Origin: Skermanella sp. TT6
GTDB taxonomy: Bacteria > Pseudomonadota > Alphaproteobacteria > Azospirillales > Azospirillaceae
DNA: 64,000 nucleotides
NCBI RefSeq assembly: GCF_016653635.2
Contig: NZ_CP067420.1
Coordinates: forward strand, 5,792,001 to 5,856,000
Direction: 5' to 3'
Part shown: positions 53,194 to 62,072 of the stretch, in pieces
How positions within the stretch are numbered: the first letter of the stretch is position 1
Layout of the letters: the number at the start of each line of letters is the position of its first letter
The notes under the pieces: generated by a model
Databases searched by the model: none
Told to the model about the DNA's origin: nothing
What the model saw: the letters and a program-made list of their open reading frames with translations, nothing else
Position numbers and translations under genes: made by a program

Positions 53194-54180
53194 TCAGCCG
53201 GCCTTCAGGCAGGACACGAGGGAGGCGGCCATGTCGCGCATGAGCTGGAAATAGAGATCGGGGCCGTCGGGCAGCCCGGCCCCGAGCGGGTCGAGCACGC
53301 CCTTGCCGGCCCCGGTGCCCTCCACTACGGTGGTGACCAGGGTCGGTTCGAACTGGGGTTCGGAGAACACGCAGGCGGCGTCGAGAGCGGTGATCCGGCT
53401 CCGGATCTCGCTGAGACGCTGGGCGCTGGGCCGCTGCTCCGGGCTGACCGTGATGGCGCCGACGGCGTTCAGCCCGTAGCGGTCCTCCAGATAATGGTAG
53501 GCGTCGTGGAAGACCACGAACGGCCGGTCCTTCACCGGCGCCAGCAGGCTGCCCAACTCGGCGTCGAGCGCGGTCAGCCGCTCGGTCAGGGACTTGGCAT
53601 TGGCCTGGTAGCGGGAAGCGTTGGCGGCGTCATGCTCGGACAATTCCCGCGCGATGGCGGCGACCATCGCCTGGGCGTTCGACACGTCGAGCCAGACATG
53701 GGCATCATTCATGCCGTGAGCGTGTCCGTGCCCATGGTCGCCGTGGCCCTCGTGCGCGTGCGCGTGCCCGTGACCGTGACCGTGGTCGTCATGGTCGTGC
53801 GGTTCCCAGGCGCCGCCTTCGCGGGTGGGCAGCAGGGTGATCCCGGGAGCGTCCATCAAGGCGACCGCGTGGGACTTGCCGCCCAGGGACTCGATCGGCT
53901 TGGCGAGGAACGTCTCCAGGTCCTCGCCGACCCAGAACACCAGGTCGGCCCCGGCGAGCGCGCGGGCGTCGCTGGGGCGGAGGTTGAAGGCGTGCGGGGA
54001 GGCGGCGCCCTTGACCAGGAGCGTGGGTTCGGCGACACCCTGCATCACGCCGGCGACCAGGGAATGGATCGGCTTGATGGAGGCCACCACGCCGACCGGT
54101 TCCGCCGCCGGAGCGGCAGCGGAGAAGAATACCGCTCCGGCCAGGGCCAGGAGGGATGTCGTTGCGCGACGGACGTTCAT
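53194..54180 (-). CDS. znuA: High-affinity zinc-binding periplasmic protein ZnuA
   Basis: ZnuA captures zinc in the periplasm for the ZnuBC transporter. The 328-residue precursor (start ATG 54,180) has a signal peptide (MNVRRATTSLLALAGAVF, cleavage near ...APAAEP), a flexible loop of alternating His, Asp and Gly around residues 130-160 (HDHDDHGHGHGHAHAHEGHG, then DHGHGHAHGMNDAH), and zinc-ligand positions in SPHAFNLRPSD and VVFHDAYHYLEDRYGL. The late Cys pair (ACVFSEPQ and LVSCLKAG) forms the usual disulfide. It is divergent from znuCB. Confidence 0.96.
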   Translation of the reverse strand: MNVRRATTSLLALAGAVFFSAAAPAAEPVGVVASIKPIHSLVAGVMQGVAEPTLLVKGAASPHAFNLRPSDARALAGADLVFWVGEDLETFLAKPIESLGGKSHAVALMDAPGITLLPTREGGAWEPHDHDDHGHGHGHAHAHEGHGDHGHGHAHGMNDAHVWLDVSNAQAMVAAIARELSEHDAANASRYQANAKSLTERLTALDAELGSLLAPVKDRPFVVFHDAYHYLEDRYGLNAVGAITVSPEQRPSAQRLSEIRSRITALDAACVFSEPQFEPTLVTTVVEGTGAGKGVLDPLGAGLPDGPDLYFQLMRDMAASLVSCLKAG

Positions 54181-54246
54181 GACGGGGTGTGGCCTCCGAC
54201 CAGGGCAGGGTTGCACAATTGCGTATTCGTGAACCCCCTACTGTTC

Positions 54247-54256
54247 TGTTATAACA
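54247..54256. promoter_or_regulatory. Zur-like operator between znuA and znuCB
   Basis: TGTTATAACA is a perfect palindrome, within CTGTTCTGTTATAACATTAC, in the 128-base gap separating the divergent znuA and znuC starts. It matches the AT-rich palindromic core of Zur boxes in alphaproteobacteria (GTTATA-N-TATAAC type). Binding of zinc-loaded Zur here would shut off both transcripts. No zur gene is in the window. Confidence 0.7.
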
Positions 54257-54308
54257 TTACCTTGTCAAGGGCCGGTTGACCGGCACGGGAAATCGGGGCG
54301 CAGCCTTC

Positions 54309-55127
54309 ATGTCATCCACCACAGAGCCTCTGGTCGAAACCCGCGGGCTGACCGTCACCTACGGCAGCCGCACCGTGCTGGAGGATATCGACCTGACCGT
54401 CGGCGCGGGCGAGATCGTGACGCTGATCGGTCCCAATGGCGCCGGCAAGACGACGCTGGTGAAGTCGGTGCTGGGCCTGGTCAAGCCGTCCGCCGGATCG
54501 ATCCGGCGCCGCGCCGGCCTGACCATCGGCTACATGCCCCAGCGGCTTCAGGTCGAGCGGACCCTGCCGCTGACCGTCCGCCGCTTCCTGACCCTGTGGC
54601 AGCGGGTCGACCGCGCCGACCTGGCCCAGGTGCTCGACGAGGTCGGGGCCTCCCACGTCATCGACGGCGCGGTCCAGACCCTGTCCGGCGGCGAGCTTCA
54701 GCGCGTGCTCCTGGCCCGCGCCCTGCTGCGCCGGCCCGACATCCTGGTGCTGGACGAGCCGGTGCAGGCGGTCGACGTCCATGGCCAGATCGAACTGTTC
54801 AACCTGATCGCCGAGATCCGCCGCAGCCGGGGCTGCGGCGTGCTGCTGGTCTCCCACGACCTGCACCTGGTGATGGCTCGGACCGACACGGTGCTCTGCA
54901 TCAACCGCCATGTCTGCTGCTCCGGCCATCCGGAGGATGTCAGCCGGCACCCGGAATACCTGGCGATGTTCGGCCGCCATGCGGAGGCCTTGGCGGTCTA
55001 CCAGCACAGCCACGACCATCACCACGGCTGCGACGGTACCGTGGTCACCCTGCCGTCAGCCCAGGGAGCCGGCCAGGACGCGGCCCGTCCGCTTTCCGAG
55101 GCCCGCAGGCACCATGGCCATGGATGA
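54309..55127 (+). CDS. znuC: Zinc ABC transporter ATP-binding protein ZnuC
   Basis: The 272-residue product starts at ATG 54,309 (MSSTTEPLVETRGLTVTYG). It has Walker A GPNGAGKTTLVKS, the ABC signature TLSGGELQRVLLARALL, Walker B PDILVLDEPVQA and the histidine switch VSHDLHLVMA. A His-rich patch near the end (HSHDHHHGCDGT) is typical of zinc and manganese transport ATPases. The znuB start lies 14 bases before its stop, so the two are coupled. It provides the energy for zinc import through ZnuB. Confidence 0.96.
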   Translation: MSSTTEPLVETRGLTVTYGSRTVLEDIDLTVGAGEIVTLIGPNGAGKTTLVKSVLGLVKPSAGSIRRRAGLTIGYMPQRLQVERTLPLTVRRFLTLWQRVDRADLAQVLDEVGASHVIDGAVQTLSGGELQRVLLARALLRRPDILVLDEPVQAVDVHGQIELFNLIAEIRRSRGCGVLLVSHDLHLVMARTDTVLCINRHVCCSGHPEDVSRHPEYLAMFGRHAEALAVYQHSHDHHHGCDGTVVTLPSAQGAGQDAARPLSEARRHHGHG

Positions 55128-55911
55128 TTTCATGATCCGGGCCCTGGTGGGCGGCTGCGGCATAGCGCTGGTCGCCGGCCCGCTGGGATCCTTCGTCGTG
55201 TGGCGCCGGATGGCCTATTTCGGCGACACCCTGGCCCATTCCGCCCTGCTGGGCATCGCGCTCGGCTATCTGCTGGGGATCGGGCTGACGGTCGGGGTGA
55301 TCGCGGTCTGCGTCGCCATCGCCACGCTTCTGGTGGTGCTGCAGGAGCAGCGCCAGCTCGCCAGCGACACGCTGCTCGGCATCGTCTCCCACTCCACGCT
55401 GTCGCTGGGGCTGGTCGCCATAGCCTTCATGGAGACCATGCGGATCGACCTGCTGGCCTACCTGTTCGGCGACATCCTGTCGGTCACCGTCGCGGACATC
55501 CAGTGGATCTACGGCGGCGGCGCCGTGGCGCTGGCCGTGCTGGCGCTGATCTGGCGGCGGCTGCTCGCCATCACGGTGGACGAGGACCTGGCGCGGGTCG
55601 AGGGGATGCCGGTGCTGGCGATCCGCCTGGTCTTCATGCTGCTGATCGCCGCGGTGATCGCGATCGCCATGAAGATCGTCGGCATCCTGCTGATCACGTC
55701 GCTGCTGATCGTGCCGGCCGCGACCGCCCGCCGGTTTTCCCGCTCGCCGGAGCGGATGGCCGTCACGGCGTCGCTGATCGGCATGGCCGCCGTGATCGGC
55801 GGCCTGCTGGGCTCTCTCTTCTGGGACCTGCCGAGCGGCCCCAGCGTGGTCACCGCCGCGGCGTTGATGTTCGCCCTGAGCCTGATGGCGCCGATGCCGC
55901 GGGCGGCGTGA
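55114..55911 (+). CDS. znuB: Zinc ABC transporter permease ZnuB
   Basis: This membrane protein of 265 residues starts at ATG 55,114 (MAMDDFMIRALVGG), or six bases later. It has about eight hydrophobic helices and the ABC-3 family features WRRMAYFGDTLAHSALLGIA (with the His involved in the metal path), IVSHSTLSLGLVAIAF and LLITSLLIVPAATARR. It forms the inner-membrane channel with ZnuC. Overlap of 14 bases with znuC supports co-expression. Confidence 0.96.
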   Translation: MAMDDFMIRALVGGCGIALVAGPLGSFVVWRRMAYFGDTLAHSALLGIALGYLLGIGLTVGVIAVCVAIATLLVVLQEQRQLASDTLLGIVSHSTLSLGLVAIAFMETMRIDLLAYLFGDILSVTVADIQWIYGGGAVALAVLALIWRRLLAITVDEDLARVEGMPVLAIRLVFMLLIAAVIAIAMKIVGILLITSLLIVPAATARRFSRSPERMAVTASLIGMAAVIGGLLGSLFWDLPSGPSVVTAAALMFALSLMAPMPRAA

Positions 55912-55965
55912 CCCTGGACGGGGGGACGGGGCCGGACCGCCGCTCCCTCGTCACCGCCGGTTCCT

Positions 55966-57108
55966 TCAGTCCTTCAGGTCTTCCCAAAGCTCCTTCACCT
56001 TGGCGAAGAAGCCCTCGCTTTCGGGGCTGGTGCCTTCCTTGCCGGCCTTCTCGAACTCGCGCAGCAGCTCCTGCTGCTTCTTGTTCAGGTTGACCGGAGT
56101 CTCGACCACGGCCTGGATATACATGTCGCCGCGCTGGGTGCTGCGCAGGACCGACATGCCCTTGCCCTTCAGGCGGAACTGGTGGCCCGACTGGGTGCCG
56201 GCCGGCACGTTGACCTTGGCCCGGCTGCCGTCGATGCTGGGCACCTCGACGGTGCCGCCGAGGGCCGCCGTCGTCATCGGGATCGGCACCCGGCAGTGGA
56301 TGTTGGCGCCGTCGCGCTGGAAGAACCGGTGCGGCGCTATCGCCAGGAAGATGTAGAGATCGCCCGTCGGCGCCCCGCGCAGCCCCGCCTCGCCCTCGCC
56401 GGCCAGCCGGATGCGGGTGCCGTCCTCGACGCCCGCGGGGATGTTGACCTGGAGGTTCTTCTCCTTCCGGGTCCTGCCGCTGCCGCCGCAGCTCTTGCAC
56501 GGGTCCTTGATGACCCGGCCGGCGCCGTGGCAGGACGGGCAGGTCCGCTCGATCGTGAAGAAGCCCTGCTGCGCCCGCACCTTGCCCAGGCCGCCGCAGG
56601 TCGGGCACGAGATCGGCTGGGTGCCGGCTTCCGCCCCGCTGCCCGAGCAGCCCTCGCAGACCACCGAGGTCGGAACCCGGACGGTCGCCTGGCTGCCGCT
56701 GAAGGCCTCCTCCAGCGAGATTTCCAGATTGTAGCGCAGGTCGGCGCCCCGGCCGGTCTGGCCGCCGGCGCGCCGGCCGCCCATGAAGTCGCCGAACATC
56801 TCGTCGAAGATGTCCGCGAAGCCGCCGCCCCCGAAATTGAAGTCGAAGCCGCCGGCGCCGCGTCCGCCGCCCGGGCCGCCGCCCTCGAAGGCGGCATGGC
56901 CGAAGCGGTCGTAGGCCGCGCGCTTCTGCTCGTCCTTGAGGACCTCGTACGCTTCGCTGCAATCCTTGAACTTGGCTTCCGCCTCGGCGTCGCCAGGGTT
57001 CCGGTCGGGGTGATACTGCATGGCCATCTTGCGATAGGCCTTCTTGATCTCCTCCGCCGAGGCACCCTTGGTCAGGCCGAGAAGTTCGTAATAGTCCTGC
57101 TTCGCCAT
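55966..57108 (-). CDS. dnaJ: Chaperone DnaJ
   Basis: DnaJ hands unfolded clients to DnaK and triggers its ATPase. The 380-residue protein has the J domain (His33-Pro34-Asp35 in [10 protein letters not shown]), a Gly/Phe-rich linker (about 70-135), four zinc-binding CxxCxGxG repeats ([32 protein letters not shown]) and the C-terminal substrate-binding beta domains. It is downstream of dnaK on the same strand, separated by a strong terminator, so its own promoter or read-through sets its level. Confidence 0.97.
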   Translation of the reverse strand: MAKQDYYELLGLTKGASAEEIKKAYRKMAMQYHPDRNPGDAEAEAKFKDCSEAYEVLKDEQKRAAYDRFGHAAFEGGGPGGGRGAGGFDFNFGGGGFADIFDEMFGDFMGGRRAGGQTGRGADLRYNLEISLEEAFSGSQATVRVPTSVVCEGCSGSGAEAGTQPISCPTCGGLGKVRAQQGFFTIERTCPSCHGAGRVIKDPCKSCGGSGRTRKEKNLQVNIPAGVEDGTRIRLAGEGEAGLRGAPTGDLYIFLAIAPHRFFQRDGANIHCRVPIPMTTAALGGTVEVPSIDGSRAKVNVPAGTQSGHQFRLKGKGMSVLRSTQRGDMYIQAVVETPVNLNKKQQELLREFEKAGKEGTSPESEGFFAKVKELWEDLKD

Positions 57109-57153
57109 CAGGCCGCCAGCCCCTGCCTCTGAACCGTTCGATCAACCATAAAA

Positions 57154-57201
57154 CCGCTCCGGCTGGCCGGCCCTGGACCCAGGGCCTTCCAGCCGGAGCG
57201 G
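57154..57201 (-). terminator. Double-stem hairpin terminator between dnaK and dnaJ
   Basis: CCGCTCCGGCTGG (57,154-57,166) pairs perfectly over 13 bases with CCAGCCGGAGCGG (57,189-57,201), and an inner perfect stem GGCCCTGG (57,069+100 to 57,176) / CCAGGGCC (57,179-57,186) stacks within it. On the minus strand the hairpin is followed by TTTTATGG. It lies about 87 bases after the dnaK stop. Confidence 0.85.
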
Positions 57202-57287
57202 AAAACACAATGCCACACAAATCCCGCCGCGGGGGAGGACGGATTTCGGGCCGCCATCCCCCGGCGCTCGGGACGAAGCGCCGTCGG

Positions 57288-59231
<1,944 letters not shown>

Positions 59232-59361
59232 CATTCAGCCTCTTTGTTACGGCAGACCAGTCGCGGCCCGGTACTTCGGCACCGCCACGGCCCCCTTGGT
59301 TCTGGTGGTTGAGGGTATGGAACGGTGTGGGAGTTCAGATGATCTCTCAGTCTGTCCGGAG

Positions 59362-59389
59362 ATATAGGCAGGTGTCCCGAAGGCTGCAA
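59362..59389 (-). promoter_or_regulatory. Heat-shock-like promoter of dnaK
   Basis: Read on the minus strand, GGTTGCAG (TTGCAG at 59,389-59,384) is followed after 16 bases by CTATAT (59,367-59,362) in CCTATATCTCC. This resembles the alphaproteobacterial RpoH promoter pattern (CTTG-N-CNTATNT spacing) but with a weak -35, and could also be a sigma-70-type promoter. It would start the dnaK mRNA about 120 bases before the start codon. Confidence 0.45.
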
Positions 59390-59895
59390 CCGCCCCGCGG
59401 CAAGCCAAATGCTGCGGAGACGGGGCCTCGGGCCGGAAAGCCACACCCCGGAAGCCAGACATGGAACGGCTGCCGGCCGGCCGGGAGCGCGACCGCCTGC
59501 CGCACCTGCCGGCCGGCATCCCGTCGGGAACATCCCGGTATGGCCGGCATGATGCCGACGCCAGGGAATCACAGCGCCCGGTTTGAATCCCCGTTGCAAG
59601 GTGCTACCGGCAGTATCAATTCCTGCCAAGTCCAGGTAGGAAGGAAAGGAGTAACAAGATGGTATAAATCCGAGTTTTTGCTTGAAGTTAACCTATGATT
59701 AAAGTATTTCGGTGTGCTGACATAATGAGACGCAATTGACAGTTGCCGCTATTTCTGTTTGGCCTTACATTATCCACCTTTTTATCCCCAACGATTATGG
59801 TATATGTTTTCCAGGGCAAGGCGAACGCGAGGTGAGGGGGGACATCGCCGGCCTCGCCCGGAGACGGTGGCGCGATTATTAGAGGTAAATTTATC
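59390..59895. other. AT-rich gap between dnaK and a small gene
   Basis: The stretch 59,600-59,800 is unusually A/T-rich for this genome (for example TTAACCTATGATTAAAG and CTTACATTATCCACC), typical of promoter DNA for the plus-strand gene at 59,896. A TTGACA at about 59,736-59,741 is a good -35-like hexamer, but I find no matching -10 at normal spacing. No ORF is supported on either strand, and no repeat copy lies here. Confidence 0.4.
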
Positions 59896-60099
59896 ATGAC
59901 TCACAGACGTCGCGATTTGGCGCTTGCGATCAAGTCCTGCCTCGACAGCCTGGCGCAGGATGCCAGGAACAATGAATTGGCGGAACTCGCCCATTTCGTA
60001 AGCCTCGCCGCCCTCGCGGCCGAGGAAGCCGCACAGTCGGCGGACCCGCAGGCCAACCTGCTGAAGGCCCTGATGTCGGGAGAAGCCGGCCACTGCTGA
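59896..60099 (+). CDS. Hypothetical 67-residue helical protein
   Basis: The product starts MTHRRRDLALAIKSCLDSLA and is almost entirely helix-forming, with an Ala/Glu-rich middle (FVSLAALAAEEAAQSADPQA). Support comes from a good ribosome-binding site (AGAGGTAAAT, about 7-16 bases upstream), an isolated AT-rich promoter region and a terminator 74 bases after the stop. It has no signal peptide or membrane helix. I do not recognise a family; a small regulatory or stress protein is possible. Confidence 0.65.
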   Translation: MTHRRRDLALAIKSCLDSLAQDARNNELAELAHFVSLAALAAEEAAQSADPQANLLKALMSGEAGHC

Positions 60100-60172
60100 C
60101 CCGGCCAGCCCGGCCCTGGCCGCGGCGGACTTGCCCCCACCGGAATGCTCTGCTGTATCTCTCAGTGAGTCG

Positions 60173-60210
60173 AAGGGGGTGCGGGGTTTTCCGGCAGCCC
60201 CCTTGTTTTC
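60173..60210 (+). terminator. Rho-independent terminator
   Basis: AAGGGGGTGC (60,173-60,182) pairs with GCAGCCCCCTT (60,194-60,204) with one bulged base, and the stem is followed by GTTTTC. It ends the transcript of the small gene at 59,896. Confidence 0.7.
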
Positions 60211-60328
60211 CCGCCCTGTTTCCCGCGCCGACGCCGGCCGCCGCCAGGCTCCGTCCGCCGTCATCTCACAGCCTTGTCACCGGTCCGCGCCGCCCCGGCC
60301 CGCCGTCCGGCCCGCCGGAGTAAGCCGG

Positions 60329-61267
60329 GTGATCATTTCCGCCAGCTACAAGACCGACATCCCGGCGTTCCATGGCCGCTGGTTCCTCAACCGGCTGGAT
60401 GCCGGCTTCTGCGCCGTGGTCAATCCCTATGGAAGGCAGGTCCACCGGATCGACCTGTCGCCCGCCGCCGTGGACGGGTTCGTCTTCTGGACCCGCAACG
60501 CCTGGCCCTTCATGGACGCGCTGGAGACCGTCGCCCGGCGGGGGCATCCCTTCATGGTCCAGGTGACGCTGACCGGCTATCCCCGGGTGCTCGAAACGAA
60601 CGTGCTCGACGCCGCCCGGTCGGTGGAGCAGATCCGTGCGCTCCGCGGCCGCTGGGGGCCGCGCGCCGTCGTCTGGCGCTACGATCCGATCGTCCTGTCG
60701 TCCCTGACCGGCGCCGATTGGCACCGGGCCAACTTCGCCGGCCTCGCCCGGGCGCTGTCCGGCGCGGTGGACGAGGTGGTCATGTCGTTCATGCAACCCT
60801 ACCGCAAGACCGTCCGCAACCTGGACGCCGCCGCCCGCGCCCACGGCTTCAGCTGGCACGACCCGGAGGATGGCGGGAAGCGCGCGCTCCTGGCGGACCT
60901 CGCGGCGATCGCGGCGGGGGAGGGCATGGCGCCGAGCCTCTGCACCCAGCCGCACCTGCTCGACGTGCCGGGCGTGTCGGCCGCCCGGTGCGTCGACACC
61001 CTGCGCCTGGCCGACGTCGCGGGGCGGCCGGTGGCGGGCCGGCGCAAGGGCAACCGCCCGGGCTGCGACTGCGCCGAAAGCCGGGACATCGGCGACTACG
61101 ACACCTGCGTCCAGGGCTGCGCCTATTGCTACGCCGTGGCGAGCCGGCCGGCGGCCCTGCGCCGGGCGAAGGCCCATGACCCGGACGGGGATTTCCTGGT
61201 CGCCCCGGCGGCGCCGGCTCAGAGTTCCGCCGGCTCGAAGGCCACCGTCGATCCGTCCAACTCGTAG
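60329..61267 (+). CDS. DUF1848 protein with C-terminal CX3CX2C cluster
   Basis: The 312-residue protein starts at GTG 60,329 (VIISASYKTDIPAFHGRWF), with GGAG eight bases upstream; the longer frame to 60,131 has no such site. The DUF1848 core follows: DGFVFWTRNAWPFMDAL, HPFMVQVTLTGYPRVLE, VVWRYDPIVLSSLTGADWH and SFMQPYRKT. Near the C-terminus are CDCAESRDIGDYDTCVQG (Cys246, Cys248) and then Cys260-x3-Cys264-x2-Cys267, exactly the spacing of a radical-SAM [4Fe-4S] site. The barrel-like N-terminal part also fits a TIM barrel. Activity is unknown; the iron-sulfur assignment is inference. Confidence 0.85.
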   Translation: MIISASYKTDIPAFHGRWFLNRLDAGFCAVVNPYGRQVHRIDLSPAAVDGFVFWTRNAWPFMDALETVARRGHPFMVQVTLTGYPRVLETNVLDAARSVEQIRALRGRWGPRAVVWRYDPIVLSSLTGADWHRANFAGLARALSGAVDEVVMSFMQPYRKTVRNLDAAARAHGFSWHDPEDGGKRALLADLAAIAAGEGMAPSLCTQPHLLDVPGVSAARCVDTLRLADVAGRPVAGRRKGNRPGCDCAESRDIGDYDTCVQGCAYCYAVASRPAALRRAKAHDPDGDFLVAPAAPAQSSAGSKATVDPSNS

Positions 61268-61755
61268 TCCTGGATGGTCGGCCGCTCGCGGGCATGGGGG
61301 TCGGCGAAGGACGCGTAGAGGCATGCGAAGATCTGGGAAACGGTCCGCCCGTCCTGCGTGAACGGCAGGAACAGCTTGTCGATGCCGGCTTCGACGCCCC
61401 GGAAGGAGGCGCTCCGGTACCGGAAGGCCATCGCCTTGCCGCGGACCGCGCAGTCCTCGAACTGGCGCAGCACCACGCGGGCGACCGGCGGCTTCAGGAC
61501 CTCGTCCAGGAATCGCCCGGTATAGTCCGCGCCGTCGTAATAGACGATCTCGGTCCCGACCAGCCGCAGGCGGAACCGGCGGGGACATCCCTCCACCCCG
61601 ACGATCAGCAGGTTGCCCATCCAGGGCTGGAACTCCTCCGGCCGGAAGCTCGACCGCAGCGGCAGGGCCTGCCCGTCGAGGCGCGAGGACCAGAGGGCGT
61701 ACAGGGCACGGAGCTTTTCGGCAGGAAAGGCGGGGAGACGCGGGTTGCTGGTCAT
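61219..61755 (-). CDS. PAS-domain protein
   Basis: This protein of 178 residues is a single PAS-like sensor domain without kinase, GGDEF or HTH partner: YALWSSRLDGQALPLRSSF, FRLRLVGTEIVYYDGADYTG and RYRSASFRGVEAGIDKLFLP. Such stand-alone PAS proteins (COG5388-like) are common in Rhodospirillales. The 3' end overlaps that of the DUF1848 gene by 49 bases in the convergent sense, so read-through RNAs would be complementary. Confidence 0.85.
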   Translation of the reverse strand: MTSNPRLPAFPAEKLRALYALWSSRLDGQALPLRSSFRPEEFQPWMGNLLIVGVEGCPRRFRLRLVGTEIVYYDGADYTGRFLDEVLKPPVARVVLRQFEDCAVRGKAMAFRYRSASFRGVEAGIDKLFLPFTQDGRTVSQIFACLYASFADPHARERPTIQDYELDGSTVAFEPAEL

Positions 61756-62072
61756 GCTTGGCGGGACTATCGGGATGAACGCAAGGGATCCGCAAGCTCG
61801 GCCGAAGACTTGGCGGCCGTCAAGTCACGAATCCTTAACAGATTGATTTCAATACTAACGTATGCGCCCCGCGTAGGCCAGCCGAACGACTCGGATCCTA
61901 TATTCGGCGACTTTATCCGATAAGGGAGAAGAACGGCTCAATATGCCTCAGGGTTGTACGAATGCTTGATTGCACGGCATTTTATGAATCATAGTCGTGC
62001 CGACACTGCGGATCGGCTGCGGCGATGCTTTACTTAGATGCCATTCATTGATGCCATTCAGGGGAGTTGATA
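61756..62072 (+). promoter_or_regulatory. Upstream region of the ammonium transporter; weak sigma-54-like site
   Basis: The 317-base gap is A/T-richer than its surroundings and holds no ORF. At 61,951-61,967 GGGTTGTACGAATGCTT has the GG-N10-GC spacing of sigma-54 promoters (consensus TGGCAC-N5-TTGC), but only the invariant dinucleotides agree. A good Shine-Dalgarno GGGGAG at 62,061-62,066 precedes the start ATG. Nitrogen-regulated amt genes often use sigma-54, so the site is worth testing. Confidence 0.3.
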
